Shown in pieces: positions 26,307 through 36,142 of a stretch of DNA of 64,000 nucleotides. Numbering within the stretch: position 1 is the first letter of the stretch; every line of letters begins with the position of its first letter. The stretch lies in contig JBKBKN010000019.1 in NCBI GenBank assembly GCA_046294625.1, forward strand, positions 4,262-68,261, given 5' to 3'. Source of the stretch: JBKBKN01 sp046294625 (GTDB lineage Bacteria; Bacteroidota; Bacteroidia; M30B66). A model generated the notes under the pieces. The model was not told the DNA's origin. It ran no database searches and saw only the letters and a list, made by a program, of their open reading frames with translations. The position numbers and the translations under genes were made by a program.

Positions 26307-27123
26307 GTTGATTTGCTATAATGGTTCTTATGTCGACGCAGGAGTACCGCTATTTGATGAAAACAATCGCGCATTTCGCTTCGGCGACGGACTTTTTGAA
26401 ACGATGCTTTGGAAAGATGGAGAAATACGTTTTTTTGATGCACACTTAGCCAGACTTCATGAAGGAATGCAAGTATTAGGTTTGGACGCCTATGAAAGAC
26501 TGGATGAAATATTTCAAAAAAGTATCAGCAACCTGATAAAATTAAGCCAAGTGGACACAACAGCAAGAGTAAGACTGAGTGTTTATCGTGGATCAAATGG
26601 TGCCTATTGTCCTGAATCAAATAAAATACAATGGGTGATCAGTGTGAAAGAGTTACCTAACAAACCGCAAGGAACTCCTAAATCGCTCATCATTTACGAC
26701 GAAATCAAAAAGCCGATTAATAAGCTCTCCGGAATCAAATCGGCAAACGGTTTGCTTTATGTATTAGCTGCTAAATACGCCACGGAGCGTGGATATGATG
26801 AGGCCATACTTTTGAACGAAAAAGGAGAAGTTTGCGAAGCAAGCTCCAGTAATATCTTCATTATGCACAATGACCTGATCTACACCCCTCCTATTTCATC
26901 GGGTTGTTTAAATGGGGTGTTTCGACATAAATTAGTTGAAGCATTGCGAATCAACCTAAAAGATAAATTTCGAGAAGAAGCGATCACTACTGATCTGATG
27001 AATGGCGCTACCGGCATTTGGCTAACAAATGCTATTCAAGGTCTTATCCCTGCGTATTTTCACCGTAATCATGCGCAAATAGAGAGAACTATAGTAGATG
27101 AAATTGCTGATAATCTGGTTTAA
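26293..27123 (+). CDS. Class IV aminotransferase / 4-amino-4-deoxychorismate lyase-like protein
   Basis: A PLP-dependent fold-type IV enzyme of 276 aa. NRAFRFGDGLFETMLWKDGEIRF is the N-terminal block, and KSANGLLYVLAAKYATERGYDEAILLN carries the PLP-binding Lys region. EVCEASSSNIFI is the phosphate-binding strand, and a C-terminal GCLNGVFRHKLVE follows. PabC-like deoxychorismate lyase and branched-chain aminotransferase share these features. The short length and GDGLFET favour the PabC side, without certainty. The start overlaps gmhB. Confidence 0.85.
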   Translation: MIKRELICYNGSYVDAGVPLFDENNRAFRFGDGLFETMLWKDGEIRFFDAHLARLHEGMQVLGLDAYERLDEIFQKSISNLIKLSQVDTTARVRLSVYRGSNGAYCPESNKIQWVISVKELPNKPQGTPKSLIIYDEIKKPINKLSGIKSANGLLYVLAAKYATERGYDEAILLNEKGEVCEASSSNIFIMHNDLIYTPPISSGCLNGVFRHKLVEALRINLKDKFREEAITTDLMNGATGIWLTNAIQGLIPAYFHRNHAQIERTIVDEIADNLV

Positions 27124-27309
27124 ATTTTCACAACAAAAAACAAGTTGAACGCAATCTGACAACCTTCAATTATCTACTATTCATAAGACATCGAATTTTC
27201 GAAATTAATACCGAACAAGAAATATCCGATTGATTAACAAAGAGAAGGCTCCTTAGTCAGCGGCAAACAAGTTGAATGGCTTGGTTTTTGCTAATTTTCG
27301 GCGAGAGAA

Positions 27310-27708
27310 ATGAAATACTTCATCTTTACGATATCATTGTTGGTTGCCCTAAGCACTACTGCATTGCCCTATCGAGATATTGGCAGTGAGATTGCATCTG
27401 CTATCAGAATTGGAAGTGCTAAAGAATTGTCGAAGTTTTTTAATACCAATGTAGATTTAACCTTGCTAGGCAAAGAAGATGTTTACAGTCGGGCGCAGGC
27501 TGAGCAATTGCTCCATGATTTTTTTGTGAGAAATCCGCCTAGAAACTTTCAGTTGATGCACGAGAGTGCTTCTCAAAGCTCTTCTCAGTATGGCATTGGT
27601 AAATATGAAAGTCGAACCGGTGCAAAATTCAGGATATATTTTCTTGTAAGGCGAATTGGAAATCAATCATTTATTCAGCAGTTTAGCATCGAGAAAGAAC
27701 ACAACTAA
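27310..27708 (+). CDS. DUF4783 family secreted protein
   Basis: The 132-residue protein has a signal peptide (YFIFTISLLVALSTTA). The mature part fits DUF4783: IGSEIASAIRIGSAKELSKFFN, then SRAQAEQLLHDFFVRNPPRNF and IYFLVRRIGNQSFIQQFSIEK, an NTF2-like alpha+beta layout. Function is not established. It ends 2 bases before nadC, an arrangement I associate with Bacteroidota, so the two are probably co-transcribed. A near-consensus promoter (TAATTTTC) lies at 27291-27298. Confidence 0.88.
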   Translation: MKYFIFTISLLVALSTTALPYRDIGSEIASAIRIGSAKELSKFFNTNVDLTLLGKEDVYSRAQAEQLLHDFFVRNPPRNFQLMHESASQSSSQYGIGKYESRTGAKFRIYFLVRRIGNQSFIQQFSIEKEHN

Positions 27709-27710
27709 GT

Positions 27711-28574
27711 ATGCAGCATTTCGATCCGCTTTTTGACCACCCTTTTATCAATACTTTAATCACTTTAGCGCTTCAGGAAGATATTGGCTCAGGCGATCAC
27801 AGTTCTTTGGCTTGTGTACCTTCGGATGCGCGCGGGAAAGCAAGATTATTGGTGAAAGACAATGGCATCATTTGTGGTTTGCCTCTGGCTCAAAAAGTAT
27901 TTCATCAAGTAGATCCAACTATAGAAGTCAACTGCATGATTAAAGATGGTGATGCCATACAATACGGCGATATCCCCATGACGGTAGAAGGGCCATCACG
28001 CTCCCTGCTGACCGCCGAAAGATTGATTTTGAATTTCATGCAGCGGCTCTCAGGCGTTGCTACGCAAACAAACGAATTAGTAAAACTAATTGCACACACC
28101 AAAGCCCGGTTGCTCGATACCCGAAAAACCACACCTGGAATGCGTATTTTAGAAAAATATGCCGTGAAAACCGGTGGAGGACAAAATCATCGAATGGGAT
28201 TGTATGATATGATTATGATAAAAGATAATCATATCGACTTTGCAGGTGGCATTGCCCAAGCAATAAAAAAAACTTGGGAATACCTTCAAACCAATCAACT
28301 TGACTTGAAGATAGAAATTGAAGCACGCGATATCGATGCAGTAAAGCAAATTCTTGACTTTGGTTCTGTAGATTTTATCATGCTTGACAATTTTACTCCT
28401 TCACAAATCAAAGATGCCTTGCAATTGATTGGTGGAAGATATCAAACCGAAGCATCAGGTGGTATCAATGCAAATAATTTGGTGGAATATGCTGAAACCG
28501 GCGTAGATTTTATAAGCATTGGCGCAATCACCCATCAAATCAAAAGCCTTGACCTGAGTTTGAAAGCTTTTTAG
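27711..28574 (+). CDS. nadC: Nicotinate-nucleotide pyrophosphorylase (carboxylating)
   Basis: NadC converts quinolinate and PRPP to nicotinate mononucleotide in de novo NAD synthesis. The 287-residue protein has ALQEDIGSGDHSS near the start, the NFMQRLSGVATQT block, LLDTRKTTPGMRILEKYAVKTGGGQNHRMGLYD (substrate site), IEIEARD, VDFIMLDNF and the closing EASGGIN. Neither nadA nor nadB is in the window. It sits between the DUF4783 gene and yihY in the same direction. Confidence 0.97.
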   Translation: MQHFDPLFDHPFINTLITLALQEDIGSGDHSSLACVPSDARGKARLLVKDNGIICGLPLAQKVFHQVDPTIEVNCMIKDGDAIQYGDIPMTVEGPSRSLLTAERLILNFMQRLSGVATQTNELVKLIAHTKARLLDTRKTTPGMRILEKYAVKTGGGQNHRMGLYDMIMIKDNHIDFAGGIAQAIKKTWEYLQTNQLDLKIEIEARDIDAVKQILDFGSVDFIMLDNFTPSQIKDALQLIGGRYQTEASGGINANNLVEYAETGVDFISIGAITHQIKSLDLSLKAF

Positions 28575-28586
28575 TTTCTTTATGCC

Positions 28587-29552
28587 GTGATTAAGAAGTT
28601 ACTGAAGTGGTTCAATGGGCTTTTTCCTGTAGTTTTCATCGTTGAGCTTTTGTCACGACTAAAACTGCCGGGCTATCGGGAGATTTCATTATACGATATA
28701 CTTAAATACTTCATCAATGGCTTGATGAATGCTAATCTTTCGCTAAGAGCAGCAGCTATTTCCTACAATTTTTTCGTAGCCTTATTTCCTGCTGTTATTT
28801 TCTTTTTTACACTCATCGCCTATTTACCCATCGAAAATGTTGATGTAATAATCCTTGACGGAATGAGCCGTGTGATTCCATCAGTAGCTTATGAAGCTGT
28901 GCAGGATACAATACTCGACATCGTTGGCCGTCAAAGAGGAGGATTACTGTCGATTGGCTTTTTGATTGCCCTGTTTTTCTCCACCAATGGAATATTGTCG
29001 ATCATTGAAGCCTTCAACACATCGCTTAGAAAGAAAGAAATCCGCTCAGCTTTTACGATGAGAGTTGTCTCTCTGGTACTCACTGTTTTCATTGTATTGA
29101 TGCTATTGGTTGCAGCCTCAATACTTATTTTTTCATCCGGTCTGTTGAGCAAATATTTGCACTTCGAAATATTCGGAAACACCTTAAACTATTACCTCAT
29201 CAAGACGGGTCGCTGGATATTTTTCTATCTCATATTGCTCTTCACCGTTGCCTCGCTCTATTATTGGGGTCCGGGCAAGAATGTTAAAATCAAATTCTTT
29301 TCGATAGGTGCTTTGGTGACAAGTTTTCTGATGATGTGGCTCATCATTGGTTTTTCTTATGTGATTTCTAATTTTGGACAATACAATAAGATTTATGGCT
29401 CAATTGGTGCCATATTAATCATCCTTTTGTTGATCAACCTCAATGCCTTTCTGTTGCTGATTGGCTTTGAATTTAATCTAATTGTATATCGACTTAAACA
29501 AATACATGCCAGCAGGCGAAAAATCATTCCTTCAAATAAAGATCAAGCATGA
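28587..29552 (+). CDS. YihY/BrkB family inner-membrane protein
   Basis: The 321-residue polytopic protein has about six TM helices. Family features are NLSLRAAAISYNFFVALFPAVIFFFTLIAYLP, the central ALFFSTNGILSIIEAFN and the C-terminal YGSIGAILIILLLINLNAFLLLIGFEFN. YihY proteins were once called RNase BN but are now treated as membrane proteins of unclear function. The start is GTG at 28587, because the nearby ATG is out of frame. It is 12 bases after nadC and overlaps the M1 peptidase by ATGA. Confidence 0.9.
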   Translation: MIKKLLKWFNGLFPVVFIVELLSRLKLPGYREISLYDILKYFINGLMNANLSLRAAAISYNFFVALFPAVIFFFTLIAYLPIENVDVIILDGMSRVIPSVAYEAVQDTILDIVGRQRGGLLSIGFLIALFFSTNGILSIIEAFNTSLRKKEIRSAFTMRVVSLVLTVFIVLMLLVAASILIFSSGLLSKYLHFEIFGNTLNYYLIKTGRWIFFYLILLFTVASLYYWGPGKNVKIKFFSIGALVTSFLMMWLIIGFSYVISNFGQYNKIYGSIGAILIILLLINLNAFLLLIGFEFNLIVYRLKQIHASRRKIIPSNKDQA

Positions 29553-32500
29553 AAAAAAGTGTACTGATTCTGTTTAGCCTTATCATATCTGTTCAATGCG
29601 TGTGGGCACAAAGCTACAATCCCCTTTTGCCTCCTAACACCTATCGCAATGCCGACAATCCAAATTATTGGAAAAACAAGATGCCATTTCCGGGTTATTG
29701 GCAGCAGGATGTTCATTACACCATGAAAGCCAATGTGGATGAACGAACCGACATTGTCACTGCCACCATGCAGCTTGAATACTGGAACAATTCGCCTGAC
29801 ACTTTATATTTTGTGTTTTTCCATCTTTATCAAAACGCTTTTCAGCCAAAATCTTACTGCCACATGCTGCATGAAGCGAATAAATATCCCATTGTTTATG
29901 GTAGATATGAATCGCAAGGCTTAGGTACGAAGGTGGAAAAAATGCAAATCAATGGGCAGGATTGCAAGACTGAATTGGATAATACCATTTTGAAAGTTTG
30001 GCTTCATCAACCGCTTCTGCCCGGTGCTAACGTAACATTTGATGTAGATTTTAAAACCTATTTCGATATGGGCGGCAGCATTCGCCGAAGGATGAAAATG
30101 TTTAATGCTTACGGCAACAAGCACTATGACGGTGTGCACTGGTATCCGCGACTTGCCGCATATGACCGCAAATTTGGCTGGAGCACCGATCAGCATTTGG
30201 GCAAAGAATTTTATGGGAATTTCGGCACATATGATGTAGAACTCACCTTTGCCGCCAACTATGTGCTGGAAGCAACCGGATATTTGATGAATCGAGACGA
30301 GGTACTGCCCAAAGAATTGCGCGAAAAACTCGACATCAAAAATTTTGCAGAAAAACCTTGGGGAAGCGCGCCCTCCATTGTCACTCCTTATGATCCAAGA
30401 CAGCGAAAAACATGGAAATTTCATGCTGAAAATGTGCATGATTTTGCTTGGACAGCCGATCCTACCTATCGTATCGGCGAAACCTGGTGGGAAGATGTGC
30501 AAATCGTTTCACTTGTACAGGAACCACATGCTTCACGCTGGCTGAATGCTGCTGATTTTACTTCCAAAGTGATTGAAACCTATTCCAGAGATTTTGGTCG
30601 CTACATTTATAATAAAATGGTGGTGGCCGATGCCAGAGATGGCATGGAATACCCAATGATTACACTCAATGGTGGCGGAGATCCCGGTTATCGTGGCTTG
30701 TTGGCTCATGAAGTTGGCCACAACTGGTTTTTCGGAATGGTGGGTAGCAACGAAACTTACCGTGCAGCCTTAGACGAAGGATTTACTCAATTTCTCACTG
30801 CCTGGGCTTTAGAAAAAATAGATGGTCCCTATCTGGTAAAAGGAAAGTTTGTCAATAAGTACACCGAGCGGCATTCTCATCCTGAATTATCGCGTGATGC
30901 AAGAATTTATAATGGCTATTTGCGGGATGCCGTTCGATTGGACCAGAGCACACTCAACACCCACAGCGACGATTTCGGCGGCGCACTCCGTCATGGAGGC
31001 GGATATGGAAATGTGTATTACAAGACGGCCACCATGCTGCACAATTTGCAATACACGCTTGGCGATACGCTTTTTCAAAATGCCATGAAGCACTATTTCA
31101 ATACATGGAAAATTGCACATCCGTATTGGGAAGATTTTAAAAACAGCATCATACAATTCACCAAAGTTGATTTGAACTGGTTTTTCGACCAGTGGTTCGA
31201 AACATCGAAAACCATTGACTATAAGCTTGGTAAAGTGAAGAGGGTGAAAGGAGAAAATGAAACGTATCGAATCGACTTCATTAGAAAAGGAGAAATGCAA
31301 ATGCCCATCGACTTTTCAGTGAAAGCAAAAGATGGAAAATGGCACAGCTTTCACATCCCCAATAACTGGTTCGAAAAAGAAACCAATGCGCAGGTTTTAC
31401 CGCGCTGGATTGGCTGGGGTAAGCTTCAACCCACTTATACTGCTCAAGTAAATATCCCCAGCGGAATAGATTTGGTGCAGATAGATACAACCAATCGTCT
31501 GGCAGATCGCTACATGCTTAATAACGGAACTAAATTTCCGATGAAAACCTATTTCGATGCTAAAATTTTCAACCCACCATCATGGAAAAATTATGAGCTA
31601 TATGTGAGGCCAGACCTTTGGTACAATGCCTATGATGGTGTGAAGTTAGGATTTCACACCAATGGCAGCTTTATGAACTATTTGCATCGGCTCGATTTCA
31701 ATTTCTGGATCAATACAGGATTTGGCAAACAGATGAATTTTCCTGAAAGAGATATTAATCTCAATGAACCTGTAAGCTTCAGATTTAGATATGAACAGCC
31801 TATTGATAAAGTAATTCGCGGTTTGAGTTACCATGTTGCAGCACGTTCTTTGGATGGACTTCGCATGGCGCAAGCCGGATTTAATTACAATTCCAACTCC
31901 GGTAATACCAATTATCACTTGTATTACAAAGCCATGATACGCCCCGACTCAAGCGGACTCAATTACCTCCTCTACACTGATGAATGGGCACATGGATTGT
32001 TTAACAATACAATGAATGTGGGCTTAACACATAATTACTACTACAAACGTGGGCGTGGTGAGATTTACTTAAACATCCGAAGCTCAGCATTAGGCAGTGA
32101 TTATGATTATGCACAGGCTACACTCCAGGTGGTGAATTACAATCGTTTGGGTAAATTCAATCTGAATACGCGTGCTTTTGCTCAGTGGAGCAGCGGGCTC
32201 AATTTACCTTTCGAGTCTTCGCTGTTCGCAGCCATGGGCAATCCCGAAGCTATGATGGATGATAAATTTTACCGTGCTACCGGATTCTTCCCGAATGACT
32301 GGCGAGGTTTTGGACCTAACTCTAACAACCTTCACTTTGGTGGTGGACTTGGTTTGCGAGGCTACAGTGGTTATTTCATCCCGTATGAAACATCGGATGG
32401 AACCATTTTACAAGCCTATCGTGGACATTCAGGTGCAGCATTTAATGCTGAACTCGAATTTGACCGATTAATGAAATTTCGCCCAAGAGGACTTCGCGAT

Positions 32501-32761
32501 TACTTAAAACTCAATACTTATTTGTTTGGTGATGCAGGATTTTTGCGTTCCGGATATAACTTTCAACTATTAAGTTTCTCGAATTTCAGAATGAATGCTG
32601 GTGTTGGGACAGCTCTAACCATTAAAAAGTTTGGCCCTTTACAAGGAGTTAAACCCCTGATTTTGCGATTTGATATGCCTCTATTCCTGAATAGAACACC
32701 CGAAGTTTCGCCCGAATTTGTCCAATTCAGGTGGGTATTTGGTATAGGCAGGGCTTTTTAA
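29549..32761 (+). CDS. Secreted M1-family metallopeptidase with large C-terminal region
   Basis: The protein has 1070 aa. The signal peptide (VLILFSLIISVQCVWAQ) precedes an aminopeptidase-N-like beta domain and the gluzincin core. H387-E388-x-x-H391 is in AHEVGHNWF and the third ligand E410 is in LDEGFTQF (HExxH-x18-E). The exopeptidase GAMEN is replaced by GMEYP (DGMEYPMITLNGG), usual in this Bacteroidota M1 subgroup. After about residue 640 the sequence becomes beta-rich with aromatic-ending strands to the terminus (RWVFGIGRAF). This resembles a membrane beta-barrel, so the protease may be anchored in the outer membrane. It overlaps yihY by 4 bases. Confidence 0.92.
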   Translation: MKKSVLILFSLIISVQCVWAQSYNPLLPPNTYRNADNPNYWKNKMPFPGYWQQDVHYTMKANVDERTDIVTATMQLEYWNNSPDTLYFVFFHLYQNAFQPKSYCHMLHEANKYPIVYGRYESQGLGTKVEKMQINGQDCKTELDNTILKVWLHQPLLPGANVTFDVDFKTYFDMGGSIRRRMKMFNAYGNKHYDGVHWYPRLAAYDRKFGWSTDQHLGKEFYGNFGTYDVELTFAANYVLEATGYLMNRDEVLPKELREKLDIKNFAEKPWGSAPSIVTPYDPRQRKTWKFHAENVHDFAWTADPTYRIGETWWEDVQIVSLVQEPHASRWLNAADFTSKVIETYSRDFGRYIYNKMVVADARDGMEYPMITLNGGGDPGYRGLLAHEVGHNWFFGMVGSNETYRAALDEGFTQFLTAWALEKIDGPYLVKGKFVNKYTERHSHPELSRDARIYNGYLRDAVRLDQSTLNTHSDDFGGALRHGGGYGNVYYKTATMLHNLQYTLGDTLFQNAMKHYFNTWKIAHPYWEDFKNSIIQFTKVDLNWFFDQWFETSKTIDYKLGKVKRVKGENETYRIDFIRKGEMQMPIDFSVKAKDGKWHSFHIPNNWFEKETNAQVLPRWIGWGKLQPTYTAQVNIPSGIDLVQIDTTNRLADRYMLNNGTKFPMKTYFDAKIFNPPSWKNYELYVRPDLWYNAYDGVKLGFHTNGSFMNYLHRLDFNFWINTGFGKQMNFPERDINLNEPVSFRFRYEQPIDKVIRGLSYHVAARSLDGLRMAQAGFNYNSNSGNTNYHLYYKAMIRPDSSGLNYLLYTDEWAHGLFNNTMNVGLTHNYYYKRGRGEIYLNIRSSALGSDYDYAQATLQVVNYNRLGKFNLNTRAFAQWSSGLNLPFESSLFAAMGNPEAMMDDKFYRATGFFPNDWRGFGPNSNNLHFGGGLGLRGYSGYFIPYETSDGTILQAYRGHSGAAFNAELEFDRLMKFRPRGLRDYLKLNTYLFGDAGFLRSGYNFQLLSFSNFRMNAGVGTALTIKKFGPLQGVKPLILRFDMPLFLNRTPEVSPEFVQFRWVFGIGRAF

Positions 32762-32827
32762 TAGACCATCGCACAACTTATCAACTTAATGTTAGTAAGT
32801 GATTCGAAAAACTTCATCACGATTGGC

Positions 32828-32835
32828 TAATTTTG
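32828..32835 (+). promoter_or_regulatory. -7 promoter element of dnaX
   Basis: TAATTTTG followed by CC is an exact TAnnTTTG match 19 bases before the dnaX ATG. Confidence 0.6.
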
Positions 32836-32854
32836 CCTTAGAATATAAAGGAAC

Positions 32855-34606
32855 ATGGAAAACTTTATTGTATCGGCGCGTAAATACAGACCTGCAACCT
32901 TTCACACTGTGGTGGGACAGGAATCAATTACCGGCACTCTAAAAAATTCCATTCGCAATAATCACCTCGCACAGGCTTTTTTGTTTTGCGGTCCACGTGG
33001 AGTAGGTAAAACTACCTGTGCGCGAATTCTGGCCAAAACCATTAACTGTTTTAACATTACCCCGGAGACTGAAGCATGTAATGAATGTGAGAGCTGTCGA
33101 TCTTTCAATGAAAATCATTCATTTAACATTCACGAACTTGATGCTGCTTCTAATAACTCAGTGGATGACATTCGTTCCCTAGTAGAACAAGTTAGATTTG
33201 CACCACAAGTTGGCAAATACAGCATCTATATCATTGATGAAGTTCACATGCTCTCTTCTCAGGCTTTCAATGCTTTCTTGAAAACGTTGGAAGAACCACC
33301 TAAGCATGCCATTTTTATATTAGCAACAACTGAAAAACACAAAATTCTTCCAACCATTTTATCGCGTTGTCAAGTATTTACCTTCAACCGCATCAAAGTG
33401 GATGATATTGCCAATCACCTTGCGTATGTGGCTTCGAAAGAAAATATAGAAGCCGATCCGGAAGCACTGCACGTAATAGCCCAAAAAGCAGACGGAGCGC
33501 TTAGAGACGCCCTATCTATGTTTGATCAGATTGTGAGCTATTCCGGCGGCAATAAGGTAGAATATGTGCACGCCATCGAAAATTTGAATGTGCTCGATTA
33601 CGATTACTATTTCAAAGTGATAGATGCGATATTGAAATCTAGCTACAGCGATGTATTGCTGATTTATGACAAGGTGTTATCCAAAGGGTTTGACGGCGGC
33701 AATTTCATCGCGGGGCTGGGTGATCATTTACGTAATCTGCTCGTTTGTAAAGACTCCGCTACACTCAATTTGCTCGAAGTGAGTGCTTCTTTGAGCAGTA
33801 AATATCAGACACAGGCGCAACAGTTAAGTCCATTGTATCTGGTGATGATGCTGGAGTTGATTAACAAATTTGATGTGCAGTATAAATCGAGCCGCAATCA
33901 AAGACTCACTGCCGAATTGATGCTACTCCAACTTTGCAAATTGATCAACGATTTCGAAGAAAAAAAAAAGCAGTTAAATAAGTCCGCAGCTCAAGTTCAG
34001 CCACCGACAGCCCCTACTCAGCCCCAAGCTGCCGCAGCGATTCCATCAACAATTGAGCGTAATAGCACTCCTGAAAATACGGAAAAAAAGACCGTTTACA
34101 GCTACAAGAATAATCCAGGAATACAGAAGATTCCGAAAATCACCATCAGTCAGGCCTTAAAAGAACCACCTTCAGCCAAGTCTGTTGAACCAAAAAAAGA
34201 AGAAATAACAAGACCAAAGCTAAACGAATTAGCCGAAGATGCTTTTTCGCAAGAAATACTTGTGAAAGTATGGAACAAATATGCCGAGAACTGCAAGAAG
34301 GAAATGCGTGGAACTATCTACGGGAATATGACACATGGAAAGCCAGAACTGATGGGAGATTTCAAAATCAGGTTTGAGCTTTACAATCAGAGTCAATTCA
34401 TCGAAATGGAGCGAGAAAAAATGAACTTGCTTCAATATTTGCGGGATGAACTCAATAACTTCAAAATAGAATTGGAGTTCCACATCAACGAAACAGAAGA
34501 TTCAAAGCCAAATAACCTGAGTATGGAGCAGAAAATCAAACTGCTCGAAGAACAATACCCTACCTTCAAACTGCTCAAAGATAAGCTTGGACTCAGGCCT
34601 AGTTAA
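32855..34606 (+). CDS. dnaX: DNA polymerase III subunit gamma/tau
   Basis: DnaX is the ATPase of the clamp loader. The 583-residue protein has Walker A GPRGVGKTT, the four-Cys zinc module (CFNITPETEACNECESC), Walker B YIIDEVHML, and sensor 1 ILATTEKHKILPTILSRCQ. Domain III ends near residue 365 (LQLCKLIND). A Pro/Ala/Gln-rich linker (VQPPTAPTQPQAAAA) and a tau-type C-terminal domain follow. At the domain III/linker junction the gene has ten A followed by G, containing an in-phase A AAA AAG, with stops at once in both other frames. This suggests a short gamma form (separate entry). Confidence 0.97.
   Translation: MENFIVSARKYRPATFHTVVGQESITGTLKNSIRNNHLAQAFLFCGPRGVGKTTCARILAKTINCFNITPETEACNECESCRSFNENHSFNIHELDAASNNSVDDIRSLVEQVRFAPQVGKYSIYIIDEVHMLSSQAFNAFLKTLEEPPKHAIFILATTEKHKILPTILSRCQVFTFNRIKVDDIANHLAYVASKENIEADPEALHVIAQKADGALRDALSMFDQIVSYSGGNKVEYVHAIENLNVLDYDYYFKVIDAILKSSYSDVLLIYDKVLSKGFDGGNFIAGLGDHLRNLLVCKDSATLNLLEVSASLSSKYQTQAQQLSPLYLVMMLELINKFDVQYKSSRNQRLTAELMLLQLCKLINDFEEKKKQLNKSAAQVQPPTAPTQPQAAAAIPSTIERNSTPENTEKKTVYSYKNNPGIQKIPKITISQALKEPPSAKSVEPKKEEITRPKLNELAEDAFSQEILVKVWNKYAENCKKEMRGTIYGNMTHGKPELMGDFKIRFELYNQSQFIEMEREKMNLLQYLRDELNNFKIELEFHINETEDSKPNNLSMEQKIKLLEEQYPTFKLLKDKLGLRPS
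33960..33981 (+). promoter_or_regulatory. Candidate programmed frameshift / slippage site in dnaX
   Basis: A run of ten A (33960-33969) then G contains A AAA AAG (33964-33970) in the phase needed for tandem -1 slippage, codons AAA-AAG in frame 0 (Lys 371-372). After a -1 shift the ribosome reads GCA GTT AAA and then stops at TAA 33979-33981. The +1 frame reads AGT TAA. The same heptamer makes gamma in E. coli dnaX, and a nine-A run causes transcript slippage in Thermus dnaX. Confidence 0.6.
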
Positions 34607-34666
34607 TTCACTTTAGGGAAGTGTCCTAAAATTCTGAAAAAATCGGGATAAGCTCAATTCGATTTG

Positions 34667-34674
34667 TATTTTTG
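34667..34674 (+). promoter_or_regulatory. -7 promoter element of lpdA
   Basis: TATTTTTG followed by CGC is an exact TAnnTTTG match 21 bases before the ATG at 34696. It supports that start over an upstream in-frame TTG at 34672, which lies inside the element. Confidence 0.6.
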
Positions 34675-34695
34675 CGCTCATCAAAAATATTAAAC

Positions 34696-36102
34696 ATGAG
34701 TAATTATCAGGTTATCATTATAGGCTCCGGACCAGGTGGATACGTTGCTGCTATTCGTTGTGCTCAGCTCGGAATGAAAACGGCAATTATTGAAAAATAT
34801 AACGTGTTGGGTGGAACATGCTTGAATGTGGGCTGCATTCCTTCAAAAGCTCTTCTCGATTCATCAGAGCACTTTCACAATGCAATCCACAATTTCAAAG
34901 AGCATGGTATCGATATTAAAGAAGCTAAGCCTAACCTGAAGCAAATGATTGCCCGCAAAAATCAAGTAGTGGAGCAAACCACCGGTGGGCTAAATTTCCT
35001 AATGAAGAAGAATAAAATTGATGTTTACACCGGCCATGGAAGTTTTAAAGATAGAAACACCGTTTCTATTATAGCATCGGATAGCAAGGTAACTGAAATA
35101 AAAGGTGAAAAAATCATTATTGCAACTGGTTCGAAGCCATCATCAATTCCGGGAGTAACAATAGATAAGAAAAAAATTATAACATCTACTGAAGCACTCA
35201 ACCTGCAAGAAATTCCAAAATCCATGGTAATCATAGGAGGCGGCGTGATTGGTATGGAATTGGGGTCTGTATATGGAAGATTAGGAACAAAAGTAACTGT
35301 AATCGAATTTACTGATTCCATTATTGGAGTGATGGACAGATCAATGGGTAAGGAATTGCAAAAATCGCTTGCAAAACTTGGTTTTGAATTTATGCTTAAA
35401 CATAAAGTAGTTTCGGCCGAAGTGAAAGGCAAGCAGGTAATTGTAAAAGCCGAATCACTTGCCGATACGAAAGTTACTGAAATTAAAACAGATATATGCC
35501 TTGTTTCGGTTGGTCGAAGACCATATACCGATCAACTAGGATTAGAAAATATTGGCTTAACAACAGACGAACGTGGTCGAATTCCGGTCAATGACCATTG
35601 CGAAACAGCCATTCCGGGCATATATGCCATTGGGGATGTGGTGCGTGGTGCCATGCTTGCCCACAAAGCTGAAGATGAAGGTACTTTTGTAGCCGAAATC
35701 ATTGCCGGACAAAAACCGCATATTGATTATAAGCTCATCCCCAATGTAGTTTACACCTGGCCCGAAGTGGCCGGAGTAGGCTACACAGAAGAAGAACTGA
35801 AAGCCGAAAAACGAGCATATAAATCAGGCTCTTTCCCTTTCAAAGCACTCGGAAGAGCTAGAGCAAGTATGGACACCGATGGTTTAGTAAAAGTGCTTGC
35901 CGATAAGGAAACTGACGAAATTTTGGGCGTGCACATCATTGGTCCACGAGCAGCCGATGTGATCGCAGAAGCTGTGGTGGCTATGGAATTTAGAGCATCA
36001 GCCGAAGACATTACCAGAATCAGTCATGCGCACCCCACTTACACAGAAGCTCTCAAAGAAGCAGCCTTAGCAGCCACCGACAATAGAGCCTTGCACATTT
36101 AG
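34696..36102 (+). CDS. lpdA: Dihydrolipoyl dehydrogenase (E3)
   Basis: E3 reoxidises dihydrolipoamide in 2-oxoacid dehydrogenase complexes and the glycine cleavage system. The 468-residue flavoprotein has the FAD site VIIIGSGPGGYVAAI, the redox disulfide Cys42/Cys47 in GGTCLNVGCIPSKALL, and the NAD site VIIGGGVIGMELGSVYGRLG. The second FAD motif is IPGIYAIGDV, and the C-terminal catalytic His/Glu is in SHAHPTYTEALKEA. No E1 or E2 genes are nearby. It has its own promoter and faces a convergent methyltransferase gene. Confidence 0.96.
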   Translation: MSNYQVIIIGSGPGGYVAAIRCAQLGMKTAIIEKYNVLGGTCLNVGCIPSKALLDSSEHFHNAIHNFKEHGIDIKEAKPNLKQMIARKNQVVEQTTGGLNFLMKKNKIDVYTGHGSFKDRNTVSIIASDSKVTEIKGEKIIIATGSKPSSIPGVTIDKKKIITSTEALNLQEIPKSMVIIGGGVIGMELGSVYGRLGTKVTVIEFTDSIIGVMDRSMGKELQKSLAKLGFEFMLKHKVVSAEVKGKQVIVKAESLADTKVTEIKTDICLVSVGRRPYTDQLGLENIGLTTDERGRIPVNDHCETAIPGIYAIGDVVRGAMLAHKAEDEGTFVAEIIAGQKPHIDYKLIPNVVYTWPEVAGVGYTEEELKAEKRAYKSGSFPFKALGRARASMDTDGLVKVLADKETDEILGVHIIGPRAADVIAEAVVAMEFRASAEDITRISHAHPTYTEALKEAALAATDNRALHI

Positions 36103-36142
36103 TCGCCAGTAATGGATTATGGTGATGATGGGTAAAGAATGT

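Noticed and set aside
29921..30502. Antisense ORF of 193 codons opposite the M1 peptidase
   Set aside because: It lies wholly inside a well-supported gene, has no promoter, signal or family features and reads as Cys/His/Ile-rich low-quality sequence, as expected from the opposite strand of a coding region.
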